The translations under genes were made by a program, and so were the position numbers. The notes below the pieces were generated by a model that saw nothing but the letters and a program-made list of their open reading frames with translations, was not told the origin of the DNA and made no database searches. A stretch of DNA of 42,244 bases from Geodermatophilus africanus (GTDB taxonomy: Bacteria > Actinomycetota > Actinomycetes > Mycobacteriales > Geodermatophilaceae): NCBI RefSeq assembly GCF_900107105.1, contig NZ_FNOT01000005.1, forward strand, positions 1-42,244. The letters run 5' to 3'. The first letter of the stretch is position 1. Each line of letters begins with the position of its first letter. Below are positions 8,302 through 17,200 of the stretch, one piece after another.

Positions 8302-9765
8302 GTGACCGCCGCGCCCGCGACCACCGTTTCGTTCGACGACCGCTTCGCCCGCGAGCTGCCGGAGATGGCGGTCCCGTGGCAGGCCGCCGAGGTCCCGGAC
8401 CCGCGGCTGCTCGTGCTGAACGACGCGCTGGCCGCCGAGCTGGGCCTCGACCCCGACGCGCTGCGCAGCCCCGAGGGCGTGCGCCTGCTGGTCGGGAACG
8501 CCGTGCCCGACGGCGCGCGGCCGGTCGCGCAGGCCTACGCCGGGCACCAGTTCGGCGGGTTCGTGCCGCGCCTGGGCGACGGCCGCGCGCTGCTGCTCGG
8601 GGAGCTGACCGACGTCGAGGGCCGGTTGCGCGACCTGCACCTCAAGGGGTCGGGCCGCACCCCCTTCTCCCGGGGCGGCGACGGGCTGGCCGCCGTCGGC
8701 CCGATGCTGCGCGAGTACGTGGTCAGCGAGGCGCTGCACGCCCTCGGCATCCCCACCACACGCTCGCTGGCCGTGGTGGCGACCGGCCGCCCGGTGCGCC
8801 GCGAGACCCTGCTGCCCGGCGCCGTCCTGGCGCGGGTGGCGAGCAGCCACCTGCGGGTGGGCAGCTTCCAGTACGCCCGCGCCACCGGGGACGTCGACCT
8901 GCTGCGCCGCCTCGCCGACCACGCGATCGCCCGTCACCACCCAGCCTCGGCCGATGCTGAGAACCCCCACCTGGCGCTGTTCGAGGCCGTCGTCGCCGTC
9001 CAGGCCTCGCTGGTGACGAGGTGGATGCTGGTCGGCTTCGTGCACGGGGTCATGAACACCGACAACACGACGATCTCCGGCGAGACCATCGACTACGGTC
9101 CCTGCGCGTTCCTGGACGCCTTCGACCCCGCCACCGTCTTCAGCTCGATCGACACCGGCGGCCGCTACGCCTACGGCAACCAGCCGATCGTGGCCGAGTG
9201 GAACCTCGCCCGGTTCGCCGAGGCGCTGCTGCCGCTGGTCTCCGACGACCAGGAGCAGGCGGTCGCCCTCGCCGTGTCGGCGCTCGAGCGCTTCCGCCCG
9301 CAGTACAACGCCGCGTGGACGGCGGGGATGCGCGCCAAGCTCGGTCTGCCCGAGGGGCTGGACGACGAGGTGACCACCGCGCTGGTCGAGGAGCTGCTCG
9401 CCCTCATGCAGGAGAGCCGGGTCGACCTCACGTCGTTCCTCCGGGCTCTCGGCACCGCGGCCCGCGGCGACGCCGAGCCCGCACGACGCGTCGTCCTGGA
9501 CCTCGCCCGGTTCGACGCCTGGCTCGAGCGGTGGCGCGCCCTCGGGCCGGACTCCGAGGCGATGGACCGGGCCAACCCCGTGTACACCCCGCGCAACCAC
9601 CTGGTCGAGGAGGCGCTGGATGCGGCCACCGCCGGCGACCTGACCCCGCTACAGCGGCTGCTCGAGGTGCTGGCCCGTCCCTACGACGAGCGTCCGGGGC
9701 TCGAGCGCTACGCGGCCCCGGCGCCGGGTGGCACTGGCCCCTATCGCACCTTCTGCGGCACCTGA
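8302..9765 (+). CDS. selO: Protein adenylyltransferase SelO (YdiU/UPF0061 family)
   Basis: A pseudokinase-fold enzyme that transfers AMP from ATP to Ser/Thr/Tyr of proteins, linked in other bacteria to oxidative-stress control. The 487 aa match the usual length. Family signatures: [15 protein letters not shown] (near residue 80), [13 protein letters not shown] (near 117), [20 protein letters not shown], and [20 protein letters not shown] (near 248), which holds the catalytic Asp and the Mg-binding Asn/Asp. The protein ends in PYRTFCGT; this Cys, third from the end, is at the place where animal SelO carries selenocysteine. GTG 8302 gives the expected N-terminus, but the ribosome site is weak and GTG 8293 is an alternative. 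It is followed by a flavin oxidoreductase gene, in keeping with a redox role. Confidence 0.93.
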   Translation: MTAAPATTVSFDDRFARELPEMAVPWQAAEVPDPRLLVLNDALAAELGLDPDALRSPEGVRLLVGNAVPDGARPVAQAYAGHQFGGFVPRLGDGRALLLGELTDVEGRLRDLHLKGSGRTPFSRGGDGLAAVGPMLREYVVSEALHALGIPTTRSLAVVATGRPVRRETLLPGAVLARVASSHLRVGSFQYARATGDVDLLRRLADHAIARHHPASADAENPHLALFEAVVAVQASLVTRWMLVGFVHGVMNTDNTTISGETIDYGPCAFLDAFDPATVFSSIDTGGRYAYGNQPIVAEWNLARFAEALLPLVSDDQEQAVALAVSALERFRPQYNAAWTAGMRAKLGLPEGLDDEVTTALVEELLALMQESRVDLTSFLRALGTAARGDAEPARRVVLDLARFDAWLERWRALGPDSEAMDRANPVYTPRNHLVEEALDAATAGDLTPLQRLLEVLARPYDERPGLERYAAPAPGGTGPYRTFCGT

Positions 9766-9783
9766 CGCGCCGGCTCGGAGGCT

Positions 9784-9811
9784 TTGCCGGACCGGCAACG
9801 ATCCTTGCCGG
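9784..9811 (+). promoter_or_regulatory. Inverted repeat plus extra half-site before the oxidoreductase gene
   Basis: A perfect interrupted palindrome, TTGCCGG-A-CCGGCAA (9784-9798), is followed after 6 nt by another copy of the half-site TTGCCGG (9805-9811). It lies in the 88-nt gap between selO and the oxidoreductase gene, 43 nt before the GTG. It could be an operator; the short stem makes a terminator less likely. The regulator is unknown. Confidence 0.35.
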
Positions 9812-9853
9812 ACGAGCACCGGCCGTCGCACCGTGGGCGCGGAGGTGGTCACG

Positions 9854-10819
9854 GTGACCGGTGAGCTGAGGGACGGGTACGACGTCGTGGTGGTCGGCGG
9901 GGGCGCCGCGGGGCTGAACGGGGCGCTGCTGCTGGCCCGCTCGCGGCGGTCCGTGGTCGTGGTCGACGCGGGGGCGCCCCGCAACGCGCCGGCGGCGGGC
10001 GTGCACGGCCTGCTGGCCCGCGAGGGCATGCCACCCGGTGAGGTGCTCGAGCGCGGGCGCGCCGAGGTCCGCTCCTACGGCGGCTCCGTCATCGAGGGCG
10101 AGGTCGTCGGCGCCGAGCGGGACGGCGACGGCTTCACGGTGGGGCTGGCCGACGGGCGGACGGTGCGAGCCCGCCGGCTGCTGGTCACCACCGGGCTGGT
10201 CGACGAGCTGCCCGACGTCCCCGGGCTGCGCGAGCGCTGGGGCCGCGACGTGCTGCACTGCCCGTACTGCCACGGCTGGGAGGTCCGCGACCAGGCCATC
10301 GGCGTGCTGGCCTGCGGGCCGATGGCGGTGCACCAGGCGCTGCTGTTCCGCCAGCTGAGCGCCGACGTCGTGCTGTTCGCGCACACCCAGCCGGCGCCCG
10401 ACGGCGAGCAGGCCGAGCAGCTGGTCGCCCTGGGCATCCCCGTCGTGACCGGCGAGGTGGCGGCGATCGGGGCCGCCGGCGACCGCGTCGTCGGGGTCCG
10501 GCTGGCCGACGGCACCGTGGTCGAGCGCGCGGCGGTCACCGTCCAGTCGCGGATGGTGGCCCGCGCCGGGTTCCTCGCCGGGCTCGGCCTGACGCCGGCG
10601 CCGCACCCGTCGGGGATGGGGGAGCACCTGGTCGCCGATGCGGCCGGGCGCAGCGCCGTCCCCGGGGTGTGGCTGGCCGGGAACGTCACCGACCTGGCCG
10701 CGCAGGTCGGCGCCGCCGCGGCCGCGGGCGCGTTCGCCGGCGCGCAGGTCAACGCCGACCTGGTGGCCGAGGACGCCCGCCGGGCCGTCGCCGCCGCCCG
10801 GGAGCCGCTGGGGGTCTGA
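9854..10819 (+). CDS. FAD/NAD(P)-dependent oxidoreductase, thioredoxin-reductase-like
   Basis: A 321-aa flavoprotein of the thioredoxin-reductase fold. An N-terminal FAD-binding Rossmann motif (VVVVGGGAAGLNGA, about residues 10-23) is followed by the redox pair Cys136/Cys139 in HCPYCHGWEVRD, a degenerate NAD(P)-binding region (GVLACGPMAVHQ) and a C-terminal FAD motif (GVWLAGNVTD). Length and CxxC are as in TrxB-type enzymes, but the CPYC sequence and no neighbouring thioredoxin gene argue for a TrxB-like subgroup with another acceptor. GTG 9854 is 7 nt after GGAGGT, a clear start. Its place after selO and before two exporters suggests a redox-stress context, though no shared operon is proven. 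Confidence 0.85.
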   Translation: MTGELRDGYDVVVVGGGAAGLNGALLLARSRRSVVVVDAGAPRNAPAAGVHGLLAREGMPPGEVLERGRAEVRSYGGSVIEGEVVGAERDGDGFTVGLADGRTVRARRLLVTTGLVDELPDVPGLRERWGRDVLHCPYCHGWEVRDQAIGVLACGPMAVHQALLFRQLSADVVLFAHTQPAPDGEQAEQLVALGIPVVTGEVAAIGAAGDRVVGVRLADGTVVERAAVTVQSRMVARAGFLAGLGLTPAPHPSGMGEHLVADAAGRSAVPGVWLAGNVTDLAAQVGAAAAAGAFAGAQVNADLVAEDARRAVAAAREPLGV

Positions 10820-10921
10820 GCGGCGTGCGCCACGTCGCGGAATGGACGGCGGCGGTGCCGCCTTGGCCCCTGAGGTGGCCGGGCCGCACCGCCGACCGCC
10901 CGGACGACGACGGGGAGAGAC

Positions 10922-12202
10922 GTGACAGACCTGCAGGACCGCGCCGCGACCGCGACGCTCGCACCGACGCCCGAGGCGGCCGTGCCGCCCAACCGGGCGC
11001 TGCTCGCCCTCCTCCTCGGCGCGTTCGTCGCCGTCGGGCCGCTGACGATCGACATGTATCTGCCGGCGCTGCCCACCATCGCCGCCGAGCTGGGGACGAC
11101 GTCGGCGATGGTCCAGCTGACCCTCACCGGCACGCTCATCGGCCTGGCGATCGGCCAGCTCGTCCTCGGCCCGCTCTCCGACGCGTTCGGCCGGCGCGGA
11201 CCGCTGCTGGCCGGCACGGCGCTGTACGTGGTGGCCTCGCTGCTGGTGCTGGTCGCCCCGAGCATCGAGGTGCTCGGCGTGCTGCGCCTGCTGCAGGGGG
11301 TGGGGACGGCGGCCGGCGCGGTGGTCGCGATGGCGGTCGTCCGCGACCTGTTCACCGGCCGGGCGGCGGCCACGATGCTGTCCCGGCTGTTCCTCGTGCT
11401 CGGCGCGGCGCCGGTGCTGGCCCCCACGCTCGGCGGGGAGCTGCTGCGGTTCACGAGCTGGCGGGGCATCTTCGCCGTCCTCGCGGTCTACGGCCTGCTG
11501 CTGCTCGCCGTCGGCTGGTTCGCGCTGCGCGAGACGCTGCCGCCGTCCCGGCGCAGCGCCCGCGGCGTCTCCGGCACGCTGCGCACCTACCGCGGGCTGC
11601 TGCGCGACCGCACGTTCGTCGGCCTGGTGCTCGTCGCCGGGCTGACGATGGCCGGGCTGTTCAGCTACGTCTCCGGATCGTCGTTCGTGTTCCAGCGGCA
11701 GTTCGGCCTCGACGAGCAGCAGTTCGGCCTGCTGTTCGGCGCTGGCGCGTTCTGGCTCATCGCGGCCACCCAGCTCAACCCGGTGGTGCTGCGCCGCTGG
11801 TCGCCCGCGCAGGTGCTGGTCACCGGCACCGTCGTCGGCGCGCTCGCCGGCGCGGCGCTGCTCGTCCTCGCCGCCACCGGCACCGGCGGGCTGGTCGCGG
11901 TCGTCGTCCCGCTGTGGGCGATGTTGTTCGCCTCCGGCCTCGCGCTGCCCAACGCCCCCGCGCTCGCGCTGTCCCGGCACGGGGAGTCGGCCGGCTCGGC
12001 CGCTGCGATGCTGGGCGCCGTGCAGTTCGGCGTGGGCGCCGCGGTCTCCCCGGTCGTGGGCCTGCTCGGCAACGACGCCGCGGCGATGGGCACCGTCATC
12101 GTGGTCGCACTGCTGCTCGCCATTGTGGTGCTCGTGGCCGTCGTCCGGCCGTGGGAGCTGACCGACGTGCCGGAGGAGCCCGCCCCCGCCGGCGTGCACT
12201 GA
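10922..12202 (+). CDS. Bcr/CflA-type MFS multidrug exporter
   Basis: A 426-aa major facilitator of the drug:H+ antiporter-1 type, predicted to have 12 membrane helices. The first helix reads LLALLLGAFVAVGPLTIDMYLPALPTIAAEL (split here as the Bcr/CflA hallmark TIDMYLPALP). The loop 2-3 motif is GPLSDAFGRRGPLL and motif C-like sequence follows (LVLGAAPVLAPTLGG). The start GTG 10922 follows GGGGAGAGA. It should export toxic small molecules from the cytosol; the substrate cannot be told. It follows the oxidoreductase gene by 102 nt and precedes a second MFS gene by 45 nt. Confidence 0.88.
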   Translation: MTDLQDRAATATLAPTPEAAVPPNRALLALLLGAFVAVGPLTIDMYLPALPTIAAELGTTSAMVQLTLTGTLIGLAIGQLVLGPLSDAFGRRGPLLAGTALYVVASLLVLVAPSIEVLGVLRLLQGVGTAAGAVVAMAVVRDLFTGRAAATMLSRLFLVLGAAPVLAPTLGGELLRFTSWRGIFAVLAVYGLLLLAVGWFALRETLPPSRRSARGVSGTLRTYRGLLRDRTFVGLVLVAGLTMAGLFSYVSGSSFVFQRQFGLDEQQFGLLFGAGAFWLIAATQLNPVVLRRWSPAQVLVTGTVVGALAGAALLVLAATGTGGLVAVVVPLWAMLFASGLALPNAPALALSRHGESAGSAAAMLGAVQFGVGAAVSPVVGLLGNDAAAMGTVIVVALLLAIVVLVAVVRPWELTDVPEEPAPAGVH

Positions 12203-12247
12203 TCCGGGCCGGTTGACGGCTGGCGGCGGCGCGGCCACGGTCGCCTG

Positions 12248-13498
12248 GTGCGGAGCGAGCAGCGAGGCGACCGACCGGCTCCGGACGGGCGGGTACCCGA
12301 CCGCCGCGCGCTCGCCCTGCTGACCGGCAGCCACGTCGTGGACGACCTGTACCAGGGGGCGGTGCCCGCGCTGCTGCCGTTCCTGGTGCTGGAGCGGGGG
12401 TACTCCTACGCCGCCGTCACCGGCGTCACCCTCGCCGCCACCGTGCTCTCGTCGGTGGTGCAGCCGGCCTTCGGCGTCCTGGCCGACCGCCGGCCCCTGT
12501 CCTGGCTGCCCGCGGTGGGCCTGCTGGTCGCCGGGGTGGGCATCGGACTGGCGGGCCTCGGCGACACCTACTGGGAGACGTGGGCGGCGGTCGCCCTCTC
12601 CGGCCTCGGCGTGGCCGCCTACCACCCGGCCGCGGCCCGGGCGGCCCGTGCCGCGGCCGGTGCGTCGGCGCAGGGGATGAGCTGGTTCGCCGTCGGCGGC
12701 AACGCCGGTCTCGCCCTCGGCCCGGTCGTGGTGACGCCGGTGCTGCTGGCGTACGGCGTGGCGGGGACGCCGCTGCTGGCGCTGCCGGCCCTCGCGATGG
12801 CCGCGCTCCTGCTGGCCCTCGGCCGCCGGGCCCGCGCCCGCCCGCGTCCCGCCGTCGCGGCCGGGGAGGCGCCGCGGCGGGACGACGACTGGCGGTCGTT
12901 CGGCTGGCTGACCGGGCTGGTGGTGATCCGCTCGGTCCTGTACTTCGGGGTCTCGTCGCTGGTCGCGCTGTACGTCATCGACCGCTTCGGCGTCCCCGCC
13001 TCTGCCGGCTCCGCGGCGCTGGCGACGTTCCTCGCCGTCGGGGCGGTCGGCACCCTCGCCGGCGGCTGGCTGGCCGACCGGCGGGGCCGTGTGCCGGCCA
13101 TCCGGCTGGGCTATGCGCTCGCCGTCCCCGGCCTGGTCCTGCTCGTGGCCGCGCCGTCCTGGCCCTGGGCCCTCGCCGCCGCCGTCGTGCTCGGGGTGGG
13201 GCTGTACCTGCCCTTCTCCGTGCAGACCACCCTCGGGCAGGAACTGCTGCCCAACCGGGTCGGCACGGCCTCCGGCGTCACCCTCGGCCTGGCCGTCTCG
13301 GCCGGCGGCGCCGTGACACCGCTGTTCGGGGTGCTGGCCGACGCGCACGGCCTCTCGTGGTCGGTGGCCGCCCTCCTCCCGCTGCCGCTGCTCGCGCTGT
13401 TGGTCAGCCTGCGGCTGCCCGGGCCGACCGGGTCGGCGCACGGGGCGCCGTCCCGCGCGGAGGGGGCGCCACCGGAGCGGGCCGCCCCGCACCGCTGA
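12248..13498 (+). CDS. MFS transporter, fosmidomycin-resistance (Fsr)-like
   Basis: A 416-aa 12-helix MFS protein. Its N-terminal SHVVDDLYQGAVPALLPFL and following FGVLADRR match the Fsr group, which exports fosmidomycin in E. coli. The middle loop (about 195-220) is Arg/Pro-rich, and the C-terminal tail (about 395-416) is polar. GTG 12248 is the first good start; no strong ribosome site is seen, and translation may be coupled to the upstream exporter 45 nt away. Substrate in this organism is unknown. Confidence 0.83.
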   Translation: MRSEQRGDRPAPDGRVPDRRALALLTGSHVVDDLYQGAVPALLPFLVLERGYSYAAVTGVTLAATVLSSVVQPAFGVLADRRPLSWLPAVGLLVAGVGIGLAGLGDTYWETWAAVALSGLGVAAYHPAAARAARAAAGASAQGMSWFAVGGNAGLALGPVVVTPVLLAYGVAGTPLLALPALAMAALLLALGRRARARPRPAVAAGEAPRRDDDWRSFGWLTGLVVIRSVLYFGVSSLVALYVIDRFGVPASAGSAALATFLAVGAVGTLAGGWLADRRGRVPAIRLGYALAVPGLVLLVAAPSWPWALAAAVVLGVGLYLPFSVQTTLGQELLPNRVGTASGVTLGLAVSAGGAVTPLFGVLADAHGLSWSVAALLPLPLLALLVSLRLPGPTGSAHGAPSRAEGAPPERAAPHR

Positions 13499-14224
13499 CA
13501 CCGCGACCGGGATGTGCGAGTACTGGCCGGCGCGCTGCTGGCTCTGGCCCTGCTCGACGTCCTCGAGGTCGCGCTCGTCGTCACCCTGAGAGCGACGGGT
13601 GTGCCGCTGAGCGCCGTGCCCACGTCCCGGACGGCGACCTCCCAGGTGCCAACGCCGTTCGGTTGGCGCTCTTCTGATACCAGAGCGCCGGTGTCCTCCA
13701 TCGGTACGTTGTCAGCTTCCTGACCTGCGCTTTCCCCTTGCGTTGTCGGCCACTCGAACTTGAGAGCGCCGCGGCCAACCTGGCCGGCTTCTGCACGGCC
13801 GACCACCGCGGCAAGCACCAGGCGCCGGGCTGGACCTACGCCATGGCCCCGGACGGCACCCTGACCGTCTCCACCCCCAGCGGGCTGACCGCGGTCACCG
13901 AACCCCCGCCCTACTGACCCGTCGCCGGTCGATCCGACAGAAGCCGGGCCGTCGCCGGCCGATGGGAGCCGGGCGCGTACTCGTGGCTGGTGACGCCCTC
14001 GATCTCGTCCAGCCCCCACGGCCGCCGCGGCGCGCTGACGGGGGCGCGGCCGACCCTCGCGTGCACACGATCAGGTGGACCACGGCTCCTGTGCGTGTGG
14101 ACGCCTTGACCCGTGATCACGCTGCGTGGTCGGTTACACCCGCCAGTCACCGGTCGGGGGATCTAGCTCGTGCGAGACACCTACGGGACGGCCGTCCGTG
14201 CCCACGAGCTCCCGGAGACCCCGC
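13499..14224. other. Gene-poor stretch before the giant secreted proteins
   Basis: About 725 nt. It holds a possible small hydrophobic-leader reading frame (GTG 13514 to 13723, 69 aa), whose second half does not look like a protein, then the DUF222/HNH remnant at 13771-13917. The last 300 nt contain no gene and must hold the promoter of the 14225 gene; a TTGACC at 14106-14111 is a possible -35, but no -10 sits at a proper distance. Part of the stretch (about 13650-13770) is less GC-rich than its surroundings, as expected for a decayed insertion. Confidence 0.45.
13771..13917 (+). pseudogene. C-terminal remnant of a DUF222/HNH endonuclease-like protein
   Basis: The frame ending at TGA 13915-13917 reads NLAGFCTADHRGKHQAPGWT and then a tail ending AVTEPPPY. 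This is the typical end of actinobacterial DUF222/13E12-type HNH endonuclease proteins (the DHRxKHQAPGW part lies just after the HNH core). No start codon and no DUF222 domain precede it; the sequence to the left is unrelated. Only about 48 codons remain. Confidence 0.65.
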
Positions 14225-17200
14225 ATGTCCTCAGTTCCCGTGCCGCCGCACGACCGGCGCCGACGCCGGCGGAAGGCAGGGTCGACGGCCGTCGCCGGCC
14301 TGCTGACCGCCGGCCTCGCGCTGCTCGGTCTCGCCGTCCCCGGCACCGCGGCCGCCGACACCCGCCCGGTCCCTCCCGGTGAGCCGGCCACCGTCGCCGC
14401 CGACGCGCTGCCCACGGTGCAGGTGAACGGCGTCGTCTGGTCTCAGGTCGTCGTCGGCAACACCGTCTACGCAGCCGGGCGGTTCACCACCGCCCGCCCG
14501 GCGGGCGCCGCGGCCGGCACCCAGGAGACGGTGCGCAACAACCTGCTCGCCTACGACGTCCGCACCGGTGCGCTCATCACGTCCTTCGCCCCCGACCTCA
14601 ACGCCCAGGCGCTGACCCTCGCGGCGTCCCCGGACGGCCGGCGGCTCTACGTCGGCGGCGACTTCACCCGCGCCAACGGCCAGGTCCGCAACCGCGTGGC
14701 CGCGTACGACACCGCGACCGGGGCGCTCGTGTCGTCCTTCGCGCCCAGCGTCAGCTCGCAGGTGCGGGCGCTGGCCGCCACGAACGACACCGTCTACCTC
14801 GGCGGCAACTTCTCCGCCCTCGGTGGCGTCAGCCGCAGCCAGCTGGCCGCGGTCCGGGCCTCCGACGGTGGCCTGCTGCCCTGGGCACCCGTGCCCGGCC
14901 CCGGCTCGGCGGCCGGCAACCGCGACGGCAACACGGCCACCAGCAGCGAGGTGATGGCCCTGGTCGTCACCGGCGGCGGCAGCCAGGTGGTGGCCTCCGG
15001 CCGGTTCGACACCCTCAACGGCGCCAAGGCCACCGGTGTCGGCGCCCTCGACGCGGCCACCGGCGCGACCCGGCCCTTCGCGATCAACCAGCTGATCACC
15101 AACCAGGGCGTCAACTCCGCGGTGTACAGCCTCTCCACCGACGGCACCGCGGTGTACGGCACCGGCTACGACTACTTCGGGCCGGGCAACTTCGAGGGCT
15201 CCTTCGCCGCGCGGGCCGACGGCGGCGCGGTCATCGCCGTCAACGGCTGCCACGGCGACTCCTACTCGAGCTTCCCGGTGGGCGGCGTCCTGTACATCGC
15301 CACCCACGCCCACCAGTGCGCGCCCATCGCCGGCTTCCCGGAGCAGAACCCCCGGGTGAACAAGTTCGCGACCGCGGTTACCACCACTGCCACCGGCACC
15401 ACCACGGACCCGTCGCTGCGCAACACCAACCTGCGCGGTCAGCCCGCCCCGACGCTGCTGCCGTGGTTCCCGACCATGTCCGCCGGCCAGGTGACCGGCC
15501 AGCTGCAGGCCGGCTGGTCGGTGAGCGGCAACAGCCAGTACGTCGTCTTCGGCGGCGAGTTCCCGCGGGTCAACGGCGTCGCCCAGCAGGGCCTGGTCCG
15601 CTACGCCGTCTCCGCGCTGGCGCCCAACGACCGGGGTCCCGAGGCGTCGGCGGCCGCGCTGCGGCCCAACGCCACCTCGACCACGGCCGGCCAGGTCACC
15701 GTCACCTGGCCCGCCACGTGGGACATGGACAACGCCGAGCTGACCTACCAGGTCCTCCGCGACGGCGGGACGACGCCCGTCCACACCGTCACCGCCACCT
15801 CCTCCTGGTGGGACCTGCCGGAGCTGACCTTCACCGACCCCCGGCCCGCCGGCTCCACGGCGTCCTACCGGGTCGTCGTCATCGACCCGTTCGGCAACAC
15901 GGTTACCAGCTCGCCGTCGAACACGGTCACGGTCGCGTCGGCTCCCAGCGCCTACGCCAACCGGGTCCTGGCCGACGCCCCTGACCAGTACTGGCGGCTC
16001 GGTGAGCCGTCGGGCACCACGGCCCTCGACCACGCCGGCACCACGAACCTGACGACGGGCGCCGGGGTCACCCGGGGCACCGCGGGTGCCGTCGGCGGCG
16101 ACGCCGCGGTGACCACGAACGGGACGGCGACGGGCATCGCGTCGACCCGCGCCGCGACCGTCCCGACCCCCGCCAACGCGTTCAGCGTCGAGGCGTGGGT
16201 GCGCACCACGTCCGGCGGCCTCGTCGCCCAGTACAGCGACTCGCCCACGGCAGCGGCGACGAACCCCGCGGGCGCGGCCACCACGGTCGACCGCTCGCTC
16301 TACGTCGACGCCGACGGGCGGCTCACCTTCGGCACCAAGCGGGGGACGACCTACCGGACCGTCCGCAGCCCGGGTGCGGTGACCGACGGCGCGTGGCACC
16401 ACGTGGTCGCCACCGTGGGCACCGGCGGCGCGACGCTGTACGTCGACGGCGCCCGCGTGGCGAGCGAGCCGACGTTCACCACGGCCAACGCCGGGCTGGC
16501 CGGGTACTGGCACCTCGGCAGCGGCTCGCTGACCGGCTGGCCCAGCGCCCCGGCAAACGCGTCGCTGGCCGGCTCGCTCGACGAGGTCGCGGTCTACCCG
16601 GCGCCGCTCACCCCCGAGCAGGTGACGGCCCACCACGCGACCGCCACCGGCGCCCCGGCGCCCAACGCCGCGCCGACCGCGCGCTTCACCGCCACCCCCG
16701 ACGACCTGACGGTCGCGGTCGACGCCGCGGCGTCGACCGACCCCGACGGCACGGTCCGCTCGGTGGCGTGGGACTTCGGCGACGGGGCCACCGGCACCGG
16801 GACGACGGCGTCGCACACCTACGCGACCGCCGGCACCTACCGGGTCACGGTTACGGTCACCGACGACGACGGCGCCACCGCGAGCACCTCGCAGCAGGTG
16901 ACCCTCACCGCGCCGCCGCCGCCGGCCGGCTCCGCGGCGATCGCCTCGGACGCCTTCGGCCGCACGGTCTCCGGCGGCCTGGGCACCGCCGACGTCGGCG
17001 GCGCGTGGACGGCCTCGGCCGGCGCCACGCGGCTGTCGGTCACCCCGGGGACGGCGACCCTGTCGCTGCCGGCCGCCGGCAACAACACCGGCGCGTACCT
17101 CGGCCAGGTCGCCCAGACCGGCGCCGACGTGCGCACCTCGTTCACGCTCAGCTCGATGCCGACCGGCGGGGGGACGTACGTGTACGTCTCCGGCCGGCGG

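Noticed and set aside
9428..13501. A 1357-codon open frame on the - strand opposite selO, the oxidoreductase and two transporters
   Set aside because: It crosses four real genes and has no domain; a frame of this length arises easily when stop codons are rare.
13514..13723. 69-codon + strand frame with a hydrophobic start
   Set aside because: Only the first 25 residues look membrane-like; the rest is not protein-like, and no ribosome site precedes the GTG.
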